Below, in pieces: positions 25,009 to 35,046 of a DNA stretch of 64,000 nucleotides. Each line of letters starts with the position of its first letter. The first letter of the stretch is position 1. A model generated the notes under the pieces. That model was not told where the DNA came from. It saw nothing but the letters and a program-made list of their open reading frames with translations, and made no database searches. This DNA is from Pseudacidobacterium ailaaui (lineage in GTDB: Bacteria > Acidobacteriota > Terriglobia > Terriglobales > Acidobacteriaceae): NCBI RefSeq assembly GCF_000688455.1, contig NZ_JIAL01000001.1, positions 2,573,001-2,637,000 on the forward strand, given 5' to 3'. A program made the translations under genes and the position numbers.

Positions 25009-25467
25009 ATGACCAAAGTAAAACCGGTTCCGGAAGGGTACCACAGCATCCAGCCCTACCTGTATATTCGCGGAGCAGCCGCAGCCATTGAGTTCTATAA
25101 ACAGGTATTCGGCGCTAAGGAGAGGATGCGCATGCCGGTGTCCGATGGCCGCCTGCAGCATGCGGAAATTGAAATTGGTGACTCCTGCCTCATGCTTGCG
25201 GATGAGTACCCTGAGAAGCAAATCTATAGTCCGAAGCATCTCGGGGGCACTCCCGTCAGCATTATGTTGTATGTGGATGACTGCGACGCTACCTATCAAA
25301 AGGCGCTCGCGGCCGGGGCAAAAAGCCTGCGTGAACCGCAGAACCAGTTCTATGGTGATCGACTGGCCGGGATAGAGGACCCGTTCGGTTTTCAGTGGTG
25401 GCTGGGGACCCATATTCAGGATGTGTCTCTAGAAGAAATGCAAGCTGCTGCCATGCAGACAAAGTGA
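25009..25467 (+). CDS. VOC (glyoxalase/PhnB-like) family protein
   Basis: A 152-residue protein of the vicinal-oxygen-chelate fold: it begins ...PYLYIRGAAAAIEFYKQVFGA, has the second half-module with VDDCDATYQKALAAGA, and ends with GDRLAGIEDPFGFQWWLGTH, the PhnB/YdcJ-type arrangement. Members include glyoxalases, bleomycin-binding proteins and extradiol dioxygenases; substrate is unknown. The ATG at 25009 is chosen because GGGAGGAA lies at proper spacing; ATG 24982 upstream lacks one. Confidence 0.8.
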   Translation: MTKVKPVPEGYHSIQPYLYIRGAAAAIEFYKQVFGAKERMRMPVSDGRLQHAEIEIGDSCLMLADEYPEKQIYSPKHLGGTPVSIMLYVDDCDATYQKALAAGAKSLREPQNQFYGDRLAGIEDPFGFQWWLGTHIQDVSLEEMQAAAMQTK

Positions 25468-25507
25468 TTCATTCCGCTAAGGCATCTGGAGGAATACCAT
25501 ACAAGCT

Positions 25508-26098
25508 ATGGATTCGCTCGATGAGCTTCTTCATCAAGCCGAACGAGCACATGGGCATCTGTGTGCAGGGCAGATTCTTGGTGTACGAATGGCCATACTT
25601 GGCTGCCGCCGCTTGGGCATCGAGGACCCCAGAGGAAAGGATCGCAAGCGCCTGGTGACTTTCGTGGAGATCGACCGCTGTGCCACCGATGCAATCGGTA
25701 CTGTCACTGGATGCCGCCTGGGCAAGCGGGTGCTGAAATTCCGTGACTGGGGCAAGATGGCAGCCACATTTGTAGATCTTGCCTCAGGTCGGGCCATCCG
25801 CATCTGCGCAAGAGAATCTTCCAAAGTTTTAGCCAAAGAAATGTACCCGCAGATGGAAGACAAAAACCAGCAGCAGATGCTTGCCTACCGGGAAATGAGT
25901 GACTCTGACCTGTTTACTGAGCAATGGGTGCGCGTGACGATAGGTCCTAGCGAATTGCCGGGGTATAAAGGTGAGCGTGTGGTGTGCAGCCTTTGTGGAG
26001 AAGGCATTAATTTCAACCGCTTTGTGCGCCGGCAAGAAAAGACATTCTGCCTGAGCTGCGCGTTTCCTGAGGACCGGTATTATCAGCCAATCCCCTGA
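25508..26098 (+). CDS. FmdE-like (formylmethanofuran dehydrogenase subunit E type) metal-binding protein
   Basis: The 196-residue protein has the FmdE start (RAHGHLCAGQILGVRMA, residues about 13-30) with a His/Cys pair and a second Cys at ..IDRCATDAI, and a C-terminal zinc-ribbon-like set CSLCGEG...CLSCA near residues 160-187. FmdE homologues occur in many non-methanogens beside molybdenum-enzyme genes; their role is not known. Bacteria of this type have no formylmethanofuran dehydrogenase in view. No molybdenum-cofactor genes are next to it. Confidence 0.8.
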   Translation: MDSLDELLHQAERAHGHLCAGQILGVRMAILGCRRLGIEDPRGKDRKRLVTFVEIDRCATDAIGTVTGCRLGKRVLKFRDWGKMAATFVDLASGRAIRICARESSKVLAKEMYPQMEDKNQQQMLAYREMSDSDLFTEQWVRVTIGPSELPGYKGERVVCSLCGEGINFNRFVRRQEKTFCLSCAFPEDRYYQPIP

Positions 26099-26116
26099 TC
26101 CAAAGGATGCCTGCTC

Positions 26117-27427
26117 CTATACGGACGAATTCCCGGACCTGGGCCTGGCTGTTTTTTTTCCGGTTGCGGCACTTCTGGTTGAAGCGCTGTCTGGAAAGCT
26201 TTTTGGGTCTGGAATCGAGGCAAAGGCGACCTTGGCCATGTCGGTATCACGCACCACGTGTGTCCCTCCCAGATACAGCGCATTTTCGCCGAACTGTGTG
26301 CGGATGCTGTCCATCGTCAATGAAAGTTTCTGGCGCTTTTGCTCTTCAGGAAAAAATACTTCTGAATGCTGTACCCCAGGAACAAGATCAGAGAGCTGAA
26401 TTCCTACGAATACCGGCGTACCGGGCGGGCAATTGGCCCAGATCCTCTTGAAAGCCTCTAAGAGTGCAAAGATATTCTGAGTTTCCAGCGTGCGGGCATG
26501 GCCTTGCCAGCTCCTCGGTTGATTTTCTTTGCTGAAGCCCAAGGAAACAGAGAGACTGCGTGCCCAGAGGTTCTTGCTGCGCAAACGCGAGGCTGCCTGC
26601 GCCAACATCTTTTGCGCAACCGCTTCAGCTTTTTCCAAAGTGCGCAGGCGAGGAGGCAGAACATGTTGGTGCCCGACGCTCCGTGGAACCGAAGCAGGCC
26701 CGTCGAAGTCATAGCCACGAAGCCAATACCAGTAGCGTTCCCCATACAGGTTGCCCCAGGCTGCCCGCATTTGTCTGGTATCGAATGCCAGCAAGTCCCG
26801 CATGGAACAGATGCCTTTTGCTCGTAGCCTCGCCTCCATGCGGCGGCCAATTCCGGGAATGTCCCGAAGTTGAAGTTGACACAATATTTCCGGTAGGTCT
26901 TTGACATCCAGCAGCACCAGGCCGTCGGGTTTTTCCATGTCTGTTGCTATTTTGGCCAGCAAAGAGTTGGGGGCGAGCCCAATCGAGCAGCGAAGACACT
27001 CTCCTACGTCCATGCGGATCCTTTCTTTCAGGCTTCGTGCAATGGCAAGGGCCTTTTCCGGCTGACACTGGCTTCCTGTCAGACGGCAGCCGATTTCATC
27101 CACAGAAAACACACGATCCACAGGAAGGCAGCGGTCGACTGCGCCAAGAACAAGATGATGGAAGCGCGCATACTCGCGATGCTGTGCCAGAACAAACACA
27201 ATTTCCGGACAGAGCCTTCGGGCTTCCTTCACCGGGGTGCCAGTCTGGACACCAAAGGCCTTGGCTTCGTAGCTGGCCGCGATGCAGCAGGTCGTTTCAG
27301 CCTCCACTGGGATGACGGCCACTGGCCGATTTCTCAGTTCAGGACGCAATTGCTGCTCGACGGAGGCAAAATACGAGTTCAGATCAAGATAGAGCCAACG
27401 CACGAGGCCGGGTACCGGAGGCAGCAT
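26117..27427 (-). CDS. dinB: Y-family translesion DNA polymerase (DinB/Pol IV-like)
   Basis: A 436-residue enzyme with the fold of error-prone polymerases. The first metal ligand is in LYLDLNSYFASVEQQ, the second pair in FSVDEIG, and a helix-hairpin-helix LRDIPGIGRRMEARL lies at about residues 195-210. The C-terminal little-finger domain follows. The second Asp of the usual DxD is Asn, but that position is not an essential ligand. The ATG at 27427 is preferred over the longer frame because the family starts there. It could be of the ImuB type; no imuA or dnaE2 is adjacent. Confidence 0.85.
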   Translation of the reverse strand: MLPPVPGLVRWLYLDLNSYFASVEQQLRPELRNRPVAVIPVEAETTCCIAASYEAKAFGVQTGTPVKEARRLCPEIVFVLAQHREYARFHHLVLGAVDRCLPVDRVFSVDEIGCRLTGSQCQPEKALAIARSLKERIRMDVGECLRCSIGLAPNSLLAKIATDMEKPDGLVLLDVKDLPEILCQLQLRDIPGIGRRMEARLRAKGICSMRDLLAFDTRQMRAAWGNLYGERYWYWLRGYDFDGPASVPRSVGHQHVLPPRLRTLEKAEAVAQKMLAQAASRLRSKNLWARSLSVSLGFSKENQPRSWQGHARTLETQNIFALLEAFKRIWANCPPGTPVFVGIQLSDLVPGVQHSEVFFPEEQKRQKLSLTMDSIRTQFGENALYLGGTHVVRDTDMAKVAFASIPDPKSFPDSASTRSAATGKKTARPRSGNSSV

Positions 27428-27507
27428 GTTTCCAGAATAGGCGAAGATAAGGCGAAAATAAAGGCCTCCTGATACCCCAAATTTTTCTTGCATGTAAATT
27501 AGGAAAA

Positions 27508-28470
27508 GTGGCAGATTTTGGCAACATCTCTCAAGTTGATCTGGTGGGCGTAGGACTGAACGCTACTGACACCCTGATTCCTCTCTCGCATTATCCTGCT
27601 CCTGGGACGAAGGCTTCCTTCCGCTCGACTACGATTCTTCCAGGCGGACAGGTGGCCAGCACGGTGATTGCATGCCAGCAATGGGGTTTGCGCACGCGTT
27701 ATGTAGGAAAGCTAGGGGATGATGAGGCAGCTGTGCTCCATCAGCGCGAATTTGCTCGCGCTGGAGTGGAGACCGAGATCATTACTGTTCCTGAGGCCGC
27801 CAGTCTGCAATCGTTAATTCTGCTGGATAACAATGGTGAACGGACCGTTCTGAACCGGCGCGATGAGCGCCTTGCACTCAAGCCATCCGAGCTGCGCCGT
27901 GAGTGGATCGTGAATGCGCGCGCTCTGCACGTAGACGGCTATGACACATCTGCTGCGACTCTGGCTGCACAGTGGGCCCGCGAGGCGGGCGTTCCGGTGA
28001 TTGCCGACCTCGATGAGTTGTACCCTGGAGTCGAGGCGCTCATTGAAAAGATTGACTATCTCATTGTCAGCCGCGATTTTCCTTGCCGTCTGATGCAGAC
28101 GGAGGACCTGGAGCAGGCGCTTCGCCGGATACAGCAATGCTTTGGCTGCAAACTCTCAGCCGCGACGCTTGGCGAGGATGGAGTCTTGGCCTGGGATGGG
28201 GTGCAGTTTCACTATACCCCCGCCTACTGGGTGGAAGTGGCCGACACCACCGGAGCTGGGGACATCTTCCATGCGGGGTTCATCTATGGCCTGCTGCAAG
28301 GCTGGCCACTAGACCACCAGTTAGATTTTGCCTGTGCTGCGGCTGCTCTGAACTGCACTGCGATTGGCGCTCGAGGCGGTATTCGTCCGGTAGAGGAGAT
28401 TCAAGCGCTGATGGCCGGCGGAAAGCGGCACCCTGAGGCTTATCAGGCGCAGCTACTTTCCACCAAATAG
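27508..28470 (+). CDS. PfkB family sugar kinase
   Basis: The 320-residue ribokinase-fold protein has the N-terminal GVGLNATDTLIPL region, a glycine-rich QVASTVIACQQWGLRTRYVGKLGDD segment, and the PfkB signature 2 with the catalytic Asp in DTTGAGDIFHAGFIYGLL (about residues 248-265). It phosphorylates a sugar or nucleoside that cannot be named from sequence. GTG start with AGGAAAA upstream. The end overlaps the convergent secreted-protein gene by 18 bases. Confidence 0.85.
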   Translation: MADFGNISQVDLVGVGLNATDTLIPLSHYPAPGTKASFRSTTILPGGQVASTVIACQQWGLRTRYVGKLGDDEAAVLHQREFARAGVETEIITVPEAASLQSLILLDNNGERTVLNRRDERLALKPSELRREWIVNARALHVDGYDTSAATLAAQWAREAGVPVIADLDELYPGVEALIEKIDYLIVSRDFPCRLMQTEDLEQALRRIQQCFGCKLSAATLGEDGVLAWDGVQFHYTPAYWVEVADTTGAGDIFHAGFIYGLLQGWPLDHQLDFACAAAALNCTAIGARGGIRPVEEIQALMAGGKRHPEAYQAQLLSTK

Positions 28471-29364
28471 CCTGGCGAAAAAGTGGCCGATCTTATGGAA
28501 AAAACCATGTGGCGACGCACTCGCTGGCTTCGCCGCTTGTTCTGGTGAGGAAGCTACTGCTGGAGCAGGCGGGGCCGGAGTTGCCGGAGCACTCTGTCCG
28601 TCGTAAGAAAGCGGCACATCTACCTGTGCGTGAGGAGTTCCGGCGGGGACTACCGGTTTTTCAGGCGCGGCAGGCGGCGGTTTGAGTCCTTCGCTGACTG
28701 CAAGAGGGAAGGCCGTATCTTCCGGCGTTGAGGATGGCCCTCCTACCGGCTTTCCGTTGGCGTCTGCCATCGCAACAGGTTTATCAGGAGGGCAGCCGCA
28801 GGGTTCCGGTTCGTTGTCCACCACCTGATTCAGGCTGCCATGCTCAAAGAGCACCCGCTGGTTGGGCTTCACGCGATAAACACCGCCTTCAAACTGGCTT
28901 GTGACTGTAATATAGGGCGCGTTCTCACCGTGATTCTCAATGCAGGTGTCACCCTGTTTGTTGACGCGCACTTTCAGATCCGCATCGCCTGGGCCAGAAA
29001 TCAGTATGCGTAGATCCGGTGTGAGCAGCACGTCAGAATACTTCTGCGGCTTATAGGTGGCCTCGATGGCGCCGCGATCCAGCGCAAACATGAGTGCGGT
29101 GGAATCCGGTGCGATGGACTGGTCGGCGGTAATGTGAATCTGGGTGGACGCACAGAGACGGAGCTCGCCACCTCGCGCCAGCGTAATCTGTGCTGTCTTG
29201 TCTCCTGCCGTGATGCTCCCACGATTGCCGATTGCTGCTCTGCCATTTGCCACCTCAAGAGACCCGGATACCGTTATCCCCTCGGTAGGGACATAGGCAA
29301 TGGGTCTCTGTTGCGCCTGGGTCATGAGGGCTGCGCTGAAAAGAAACAGAAGCGGCCACTTCAC
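28453..29364 (-). CDS. secreted FecR-like protein with proline-rich tail, unknown function
   Basis: The 303-residue product has a Sec signal peptide (residues 1-18, ending ..MTQAQQ) and a beta-rich region with ITLARGGELRLCASTQIHI, similar in layout to FecR-type sensor domains, followed by a CGCPPDKP block and a Pro/Ala-rich linker from about residue 210. The C-terminus ends in an aromatic, basic helix (FFHKIGHFFARLFGGK) that may contact a membrane. GTG start three bases after trpG stops. The family is not one I recognise. Confidence 0.6.
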   Translation of the reverse strand: MKWPLLFLFSAALMTQAQQRPIAYVPTEGITVSGSLEVANGRAAIGNRGSITAGDKTAQITLARGGELRLCASTQIHITADQSIAPDSTALMFALDRGAIEATYKPQKYSDVLLTPDLRILISGPGDADLKVRVNKQGDTCIENHGENAPYITVTSQFEGGVYRVKPNQRVLFEHGSLNQVVDNEPEPCGCPPDKPVAMADANGKPVGGPSSTPEDTAFPLAVSEGLKPPPAAPEKPVVPAGTPHAQVDVPLSYDGQSAPATPAPPAPAVASSPEQAAKPASASPHGFFHKIGHFFARLFGGK

Positions 29365-29367
29365 GAG

Positions 29368-29931
29368 TCACAGCTCCAGGAAATTCCGGATCAGATGTTT
29401 GCCATCCTGCGTAAGCACGCTTTCAGGATGAAACTGAACGCCTTCCACTGGATACTTACGATGGCGAAGGCCCATGATGGTGCCGTCCGCAGTGCGTGCC
29501 GAAACTTCAAGATCAGAAGGCAGCCCCTTTTCAGAAACAATCAGCGAGTGGTAGCGGGTGCAGGTCAGGGGATTGCTGAGGTCTTTGAAAATCGTCTTAC
29601 CATCGTGACGGACCTCGCTTGTTTTGCCATGCATCAATTGGGCTGCGCGGACTACCTTTCCGCCGAATGCGGCGCCAATTGCCTGATGGCCCAGACATAC
29701 ACCCAGAATTGGGAGTTTTCCTGCGAAGTAGCGAATGAGTTCGATGGATATGCCGGCCTCCTGGGGAGTGCAGGGGCCAGGGGAAACAACAATGCGTTCA
29801 GGCCGCAGGGCTTCGACTTCGGCCGGGGTCAGCTCGTCGTTACGGCGCACCACCATGTCGGCCCCCAGCTCTCCCATATACTGCACGAGGTTGTAGGTAA
29901 AAGAGTCGTAATTGTCCAGAACAAAAACCAT
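29368..29931 (-). CDS. trpG: anthranilate/aminodeoxychorismate synthase glutamine amidotransferase
   Basis: The 187-residue class I amidotransferase starts [23 protein letters not shown] and carries the catalytic triad Cys79 (GVCLGHQ), His168 and Glu170 (FHPES). It supplies ammonia to TrpE for anthranilate or to PabB for folate synthesis. No trpE, pabB or other trp gene is adjacent. It follows the GH43 gene by 17 bases and precedes the secreted protein by three, so it may be transcribed with the carbohydrate genes. TrpG versus PabA cannot be decided here. Confidence 0.9.
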   Translation of the reverse strand: MVFVLDNYDSFTYNLVQYMGELGADMVVRRNDELTPAEVEALRPERIVVSPGPCTPQEAGISIELIRYFAGKLPILGVCLGHQAIGAAFGGKVVRAAQLMHGKTSEVRHDGKTIFKDLSNPLTCTRYHSLIVSEKGLPSDLEVSARTADGTIMGLRHRKYPVEGVQFHPESVLTQDGKHLIRNFLEL

Positions 29932-29948
29932 AGCGGCCTGCTACCAGT

Positions 29949-31487
29949 CTATCTGAGCGGAGCATATCTGACCCAGTCGAAGTCCACATAGCCGCTGCTG
30001 CCTGCAGACACGGTTGTGCCGAAAGCAAACAGGGCAGGCCGTGCTCCCTTCCACCAACTGAAGCTGAGCCTGACGGGCGGACCCGCGGGCTGAAAGCTGG
30101 CCCCCTGATTGAGACTGTAGAAGTAAGACGCAGAGTCTCCCATTACGCGAATGCGCAGTTCCAGTGTTTTGCCAGAAATGGCAGCGAGAGGCTGGTCTGT
30201 TGCATTTTCTGAAAATAAGAGTACATTGGCGCCAGCATGATGCAGCACCGCGAGGTAGCTTTGCGCCTTGTCCAACATGGCTACGCCAGCCCTCTCTCCG
30301 TCCCGCAGGTGGCTGACGTCCAGACGCGCGGTAAACACAAAAGAATCATCCTGCATGGTCTCCGTCAAGGTATTGCGGGCGTGCAGCAGATCGGCGGCCA
30401 ACCACGGATACAAACGCAGGAATCCGGGCCGTTCCGTCAAAGACCAGCGAGGGTTGTCAGGATTATGGTTCCACTCCCACATAGGAGACAGTCCAGAGTG
30501 GTTGAAATCATCTGAGGTTTGCGGCGAGATGCGGTCAGCCCCAGGAACGAGAATGGGCAAGGGACCTTCCAGAACGGGACGACCTGCATCTCCCATGACC
30601 GGCCAATCGTCCACCCAGCGTACTGGTTCCAGATGAAGGATGCGTCCGTGCGCACCGCGAAGCTGAAAATGAAGGAACCACCCCTGACCGTCTGGGGTTT
30701 CCACATACGCACCCTGATGCGGTCCGTTGATGGCCGTATCAGCCTGCGAGAGAACGATGCGATATTCATAAGGGCCTTCAATATGGCGTGAACGCAGAAC
30801 AGCCTGCGAACCATTTCCCACGCCGCCCATGGGAGCAAAGATGTAATACCAGCCGTGCCGTTTGTAAATTTTTGGCCCTTCCAGAACGGGAAGATTCTTC
30901 GCATCCTGAACGATCACCCTGCCGGCGTCGAGTACCCTCTTTCCATCCGGGGACATGCGATGCAGGATCAGTGGCCCAGCGTGAAGACGGGAGTGGACCA
31001 GGTATGCGCGGCCATCATCATCCCAGAAGGGGCAAGGGTCTTCCCATCCCGGACCTGAGATGACAACTTCCGGGGCGCTCCAGGGGCCTTTCATACTGCG
31101 TGCAGTGCTGACAAAGATGCCTTCATCGGGAGTCGGGAAATATACGTAGAAAAGTCCATTATGGAAGCGCACAGCCGGGGCCCATACGCCTCTGCCATAC
31201 CGGGTTCCTCCCTGCATGTCATACTCCGGGCCAAAAGGGAGCCGGGGCAAAACATGCCCGGAAATCTCCCAATGCACCAGATCCCGCGAATGCAGAATCG
31301 GGATTCCGGGGGAGAAGTGGAAGCTGGAAGCAATCAGATAGAAATCCTTGCCTTCCCGAATGACGTCCGGATCTGAGTAATCAGCAAAGAGAACAGGGTT
31401 ATGGTATTGGTGCTGGGAAGTGGAAGATGCAAAGCAAAAGGCCGAGGGTACAGTACAAGCCAGAGCAAAGAGAAAAAAGCGAAACAT
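29949..31487 (-). CDS. secreted glycoside hydrolase family 43 (beta-xylosidase/arabinofuranosidase type)
   Basis: The 512-residue protein has a signal peptide (about residues 1-25), then the GH43 five-blade propeller: YHNPVLFADYSDPDVIREGKDFYLIASSF (catalytic base Asp in the SDPDV motif), GWEDPCPFWDDDGRAYLVHS, and the general acid Glu in VLEGPKIYKRHGWYYI. A C-terminal beta-sandwich of about 200 residues fits the XynB-type. It would release xylose or arabinose from xylan-type oligosaccharides outside the cytoplasm. The ATG at 31487 has AGGAG. It is downstream of the TonB receptor. Confidence 0.9.
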   Translation of the reverse strand: MFRFFLFALACTVPSAFCFASSTSQHQYHNPVLFADYSDPDVIREGKDFYLIASSFHFSPGIPILHSRDLVHWEISGHVLPRLPFGPEYDMQGGTRYGRGVWAPAVRFHNGLFYVYFPTPDEGIFVSTARSMKGPWSAPEVVISGPGWEDPCPFWDDDGRAYLVHSRLHAGPLILHRMSPDGKRVLDAGRVIVQDAKNLPVLEGPKIYKRHGWYYIFAPMGGVGNGSQAVLRSRHIEGPYEYRIVLSQADTAINGPHQGAYVETPDGQGWFLHFQLRGAHGRILHLEPVRWVDDWPVMGDAGRPVLEGPLPILVPGADRISPQTSDDFNHSGLSPMWEWNHNPDNPRWSLTERPGFLRLYPWLAADLLHARNTLTETMQDDSFVFTARLDVSHLRDGERAGVAMLDKAQSYLAVLHHAGANVLLFSENATDQPLAAISGKTLELRIRVMGDSASYFYSLNQGASFQPAGPPVRLSFSWWKGARPALFAFGTTVSAGSSGYVDFDWVRYAPLR

Positions 31488-31525
31488 GATTCTCCTGAGC
31501 AACTTTCATGTCCGTCCAAAGAAGG

Positions 31526-31563
31526 TCCCATCCCTTCGCGCGAAGACCTGCGAAAGGATGGGA
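31526..31563 (-). terminator. strong intercistronic hairpin between TonB receptor and GH43
   Basis: TCCCATCC (31526-31533) pairs with GGATGGGA (31556-31563), and after one mismatch a further five bases pair. On the minus strand the bases after the stem are CCTTCTTT, only weakly U-rich, so it may lower rather than stop read-through or protect the upstream message. Confidence 0.45.
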
Positions 31564-31572
31564 AAGGAAATC

Positions 31573-34500
31573 TTAAAATTGCAACTTGAGAGACAACTGC
31601 CCGATGCGCGGGTCGCTAGCGGAGGTAATCCGTCCAAACGCCGCGTTTGTCTGCGAATTCTGCGGGTCCTCGAAATTTGTATGGTTCAGAACATTGAAGA
31701 ACTCGGCTCTGAACTGGAGCTCCAGGTTTTCATGCAGGCGAAAGATGCGCATGGCGCTTGCGTTCCAGTCTGCGTATTGCGGGCCAACAAAGCTGCCCTT
31801 GACGATATTGCCATAGGAAAGGGGCAGATTGACCTTATAGCTCGGGTTTTGTGAGAAGGAAGCAGGGTTGAGGTAAGATTTGCAGGCGCTGGTGGCCCCG
31901 CCACAGGCATTGCCGCCATATGGGTTTTGACCGTTCCAGACAGCACGGTCGCGATTCAGGTTGGTCCCATCTACATTCGCTCCCGTGATCGTGAGCGGAT
32001 CACCGCTGCGGAAGGTGAAGATTCCATTCAACTGCCACTGGTTCAGCAGCGAGCGCACAAGCCAGCTCTGACCAGTGAATTGCGGGAGCGCCCACACATA
32101 CGAGATGGTCAGCACATTCCGATGGTCGTAATCTGAAGGCCCACGATCGAGCCGTTTGTAATTGGGCTCATAGATGGGCAGCACGTAAGAGGAGCCAGGA
32201 ACCACGGCGGTGACGGTGGCCCCCAAGGGAAGTTATCAATTGCCTTGGACCATGTGTAATTAACAAAAGCCGTCATCCCTTTGGATACGCGCTTCTGGAT
32301 ACTGGCCTGGAGTGAATGGTAGCTCGCGTTGCCTCCTGTATCTACCGTCGCGATTGGATTTGGATAATTTTGTACGGAGTTAGAGGAATAGTAGTAACGT
32401 TTGCCAAGATTCGGCCCCTGGTTCCAAACCGGATTGATGTCTGTCGGATTGATCTGGTGGAAGCTCTGCGATCCTACATATGCTATCCGGCTGGAGATGG
32501 AATCTGTAATTTGCTGTTCCACCGCAAGGTTGAAGGCATAAGTTACCGGAACACGAAAAGTATCCGGATTAAAGGTAGAGTAGCTGGCATTCTGATAATT
32601 TGCCAAGGTGAAGTAATTTGCCGGTGGAGGCTGTGGCGCTGGAAAGATATTGCCGCCAGGAATATTGGCATATGGATTCGAGAAGTCTCCCAGACTTGTG
32701 GGAGCATAGGTCACATTGACGGAAGCCACAAATGGGACGGTATTTGCAAAGATATTGTCGAAGACCCCAGGCAGACGTGTGTCATAGAACATCCCAGCGC
32801 CTCCACGAAAACTGGTCCTGCCATTCCCAAAGACGTCATAGGCGAAGCCAAACCGCGGCATGAAATGTGTATAGACCGGCCGCACCATGTTTTTCACGAA
32901 GCCCGGATCGCCGGGAAATAGCAGTCCGGCAGGTGCAGTAGGGTGGGTCACAGAGACCTGACCTGCAGCCCAGGCCGAAGGGCTGAACATGCCTTCGCGC
33001 CCCAGCTTTTCATGCTGCGGAGAAAATGGCTCGTAACGCACACCATAGTTCAGCGTCAGGCGGCGGGAGGCCTTCCAACTATCTTGCGCATAGTAGCCCG
33101 TAATGTGATAACGATTGTTAAAGTACTGGCCGGACGCCTGTTGAAAGACTGTTAGACCTCCCAGAAGAAAATCTGCCATCGGATTGGCAATTGTGGCGTT
33201 GCTGTTGAACTGGAAAATCCCCGGTTGCTGGAACTGATTGTTTACGTCTACCTTCGCAAGCTCTCCGTGGAATCCAAAGCTGAATGTATGGTTCCCTTCG
33301 ATCCAGTGAAGATCATCGGAGAGTGTATAGTTATTGCGCCGGAACTGGGCCTGAGGGTTGTCTCCGATGGTGAAGAAACCCACAACCTGGATCTGGTTGA
33401 TTTGTTTGAATGCCGGCTGCCACACCTTTACCCCCAGATCGTTGACATTCGGCGCGCCCGCGAGCGGACCTCGCGAGGCATTTTCAATTTGATAACTAAG
33501 AATGAAATTGTTCAGCAGATTGGGTGAGAAAGTGTGGCTTTCACTGAGGAGGGCATTGTGGTAACGGATGGATGCCTGGTCTGAGTAAGTCAGGAGATCA
33601 GAGGTATCCAGCACCCCGGCATTGTCAAAGCGATCATAAAAGTACCGCATCATCAGGTGATCATTTGCTGTAAGAGCGTGATCCCCCCGTGCTGTAATTT
33701 CATTGTAGTTCTGGCTTACCGGCTTGAAAAACTGATATGTGCCATCGCTGCCTGTTACCTTTGGCAGATATTGCAACAATGCCAGAGAAGCTGGATTGTA
33801 GTCGGCCGGATTTACCTGGCAGGTATAGGTGCTTCCAGAAGGCGTGCACGGATAAGGGACTAAGGTCTTTGGATTGGCGATGGCGGTCGGCGACGAGAGA
33901 CCTGTGAAAGTGCCATTAAGCTGGGCTGGTGTCGGGAGGAACGCAGTTCCAGCTACCGCCTGGTTTCTGTAGCGCGTGGCTTGTACCCCAAAGGAAAAGA
34001 AGGTCTTGTCATGTCCGTTGTAAAGATGCGGAAGGACGACCGGACCATTAATTGTGCCTCCAAACTGATTTCGTTTTAAAAAATCCCGGGTCTTCACACC
34101 GTTTTGATAGCTGAAATAATTCGCTGCATTGAAGACCCGATTACGGACATACTCAAAGGCGTCGCCGTGAAAGGCATTGCTTCCGCCAAGGGTAATGATA
34201 TTGACCACCCCGCCCGCATTTTGTCCGTACTCAGCGTTGTAGTTGCTGGTTTCCACGCTGAATTCCTGCAGAACGTCAGGAAACGGGAAAGGGGCGTTGA
34301 CGTTCGTGTATTCGTCCACATTGTTGCCCCCGTCCAGCATGTAGTTCACCTGATTAGCGCGTGTACCGTTGATGGTCACCGCAGCGACAACAGGAAATGT
34401 CTTTGTCTGGCCCTGATCAATGTTCGTACTGGGAGCCACAACGACCCCGGGCACCAGCGTGGTTAACGTAGCGGCGTTGCGTCCGTTCAAAGGAAGATCG

Positions 34501-34946
34501 TTGACCCGTCTTTGGTCAATGACCTGAGACAGGGTGCCGGTGGTCAAATCTACCTGGGGGGGAGCCGCAGTTACAGTGACCGTCTGGCTGGAACCCCCGA
34601 CGGTAAGAGAGATGTTCACGGTGACGGCCTGATCAGCTTGCAACAGAACATTGGTTTGCGTGAAACGGGCAAAGCCGGCAGCCGTTGCTGTGATGGAATA
34701 CATGGCTGGCGGAAGCGAAGGAAAAACGTAGCTTCCATCCGCGCTGCTGATTGCCGTGACGGTTTCGCCGGTCCCGTTCCGGGTTGCTGAGATGGTTGCA
34801 CTGGGGACAGCGGCCCCGGTGCTGTCGGTCACGATGCCGCTGATGCGTCCCAGTCCCTGTCCATGGGCCAGCAGGGCAGAGAAGAGAAGAACTGCCGGCA
34901 GGACAGTGAGCCTCAAAAGAAGGGTTGGAGTGGTGTTGTTTTTCAT
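31573..34946 (-). pseudogene. TonB-dependent receptor (Oar-like, carboxypeptidase-regulatory domain), single-base frameshift
   Basis: From ATG 34946 the protein has a signal peptide, a CarboxypepD_reg domain (GRISGIVTDSTGAAVPSATI, about residues 32-110), a plug (NDLPLNGRNAATLTTLVPGV) and a large beta-barrel. The frame breaks near 32220-32224: one more G in the coding-strand G5 run gives NFPWGATVTAVVPG and continues to the conserved barrel end at 31573, for about 1124 residues. Such outer-membrane receptors take up oligosaccharides. The start is set at 34946 where the signal peptide begins, not at the longer upstream frame. If real, the loss would remove about 215 C-terminal residues. Confidence 0.85.
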
Positions 34947-35046
34947 GGAAAGACCTCTGTTTGTTTTGCCGCGCCGTTGTACCGGACCAGAAAAACGATT
35001 TACGAGACAGACACCGTTTCTGACCGTCAGATTCTGACAAAACTGC
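34947..35046. other. intergenic region between regulator and TonB receptor
   Basis: A 100-base spacer. It holds the 13-bp palindrome at 35026-35038 and a neighbouring TTCTGAC half-site (35018-35024). An AAAGA-type weak Shine-Dalgarno lies before the ATG at 34946. Confidence 0.4.
35026..35038. promoter_or_regulatory. 13-bp perfect palindrome GTCAGATTCTGAC, possible operator
   Basis: Perfectly symmetric around T35032. A third copy of the arm, TTCTGAC, lies at 35018-35024. Placed after the stop codon of the membrane-bound regulator and 80 bases before the TonB receptor start, it is a candidate binding site for that regulator or another repressor of the carbohydrate genes. Confidence 0.4.
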
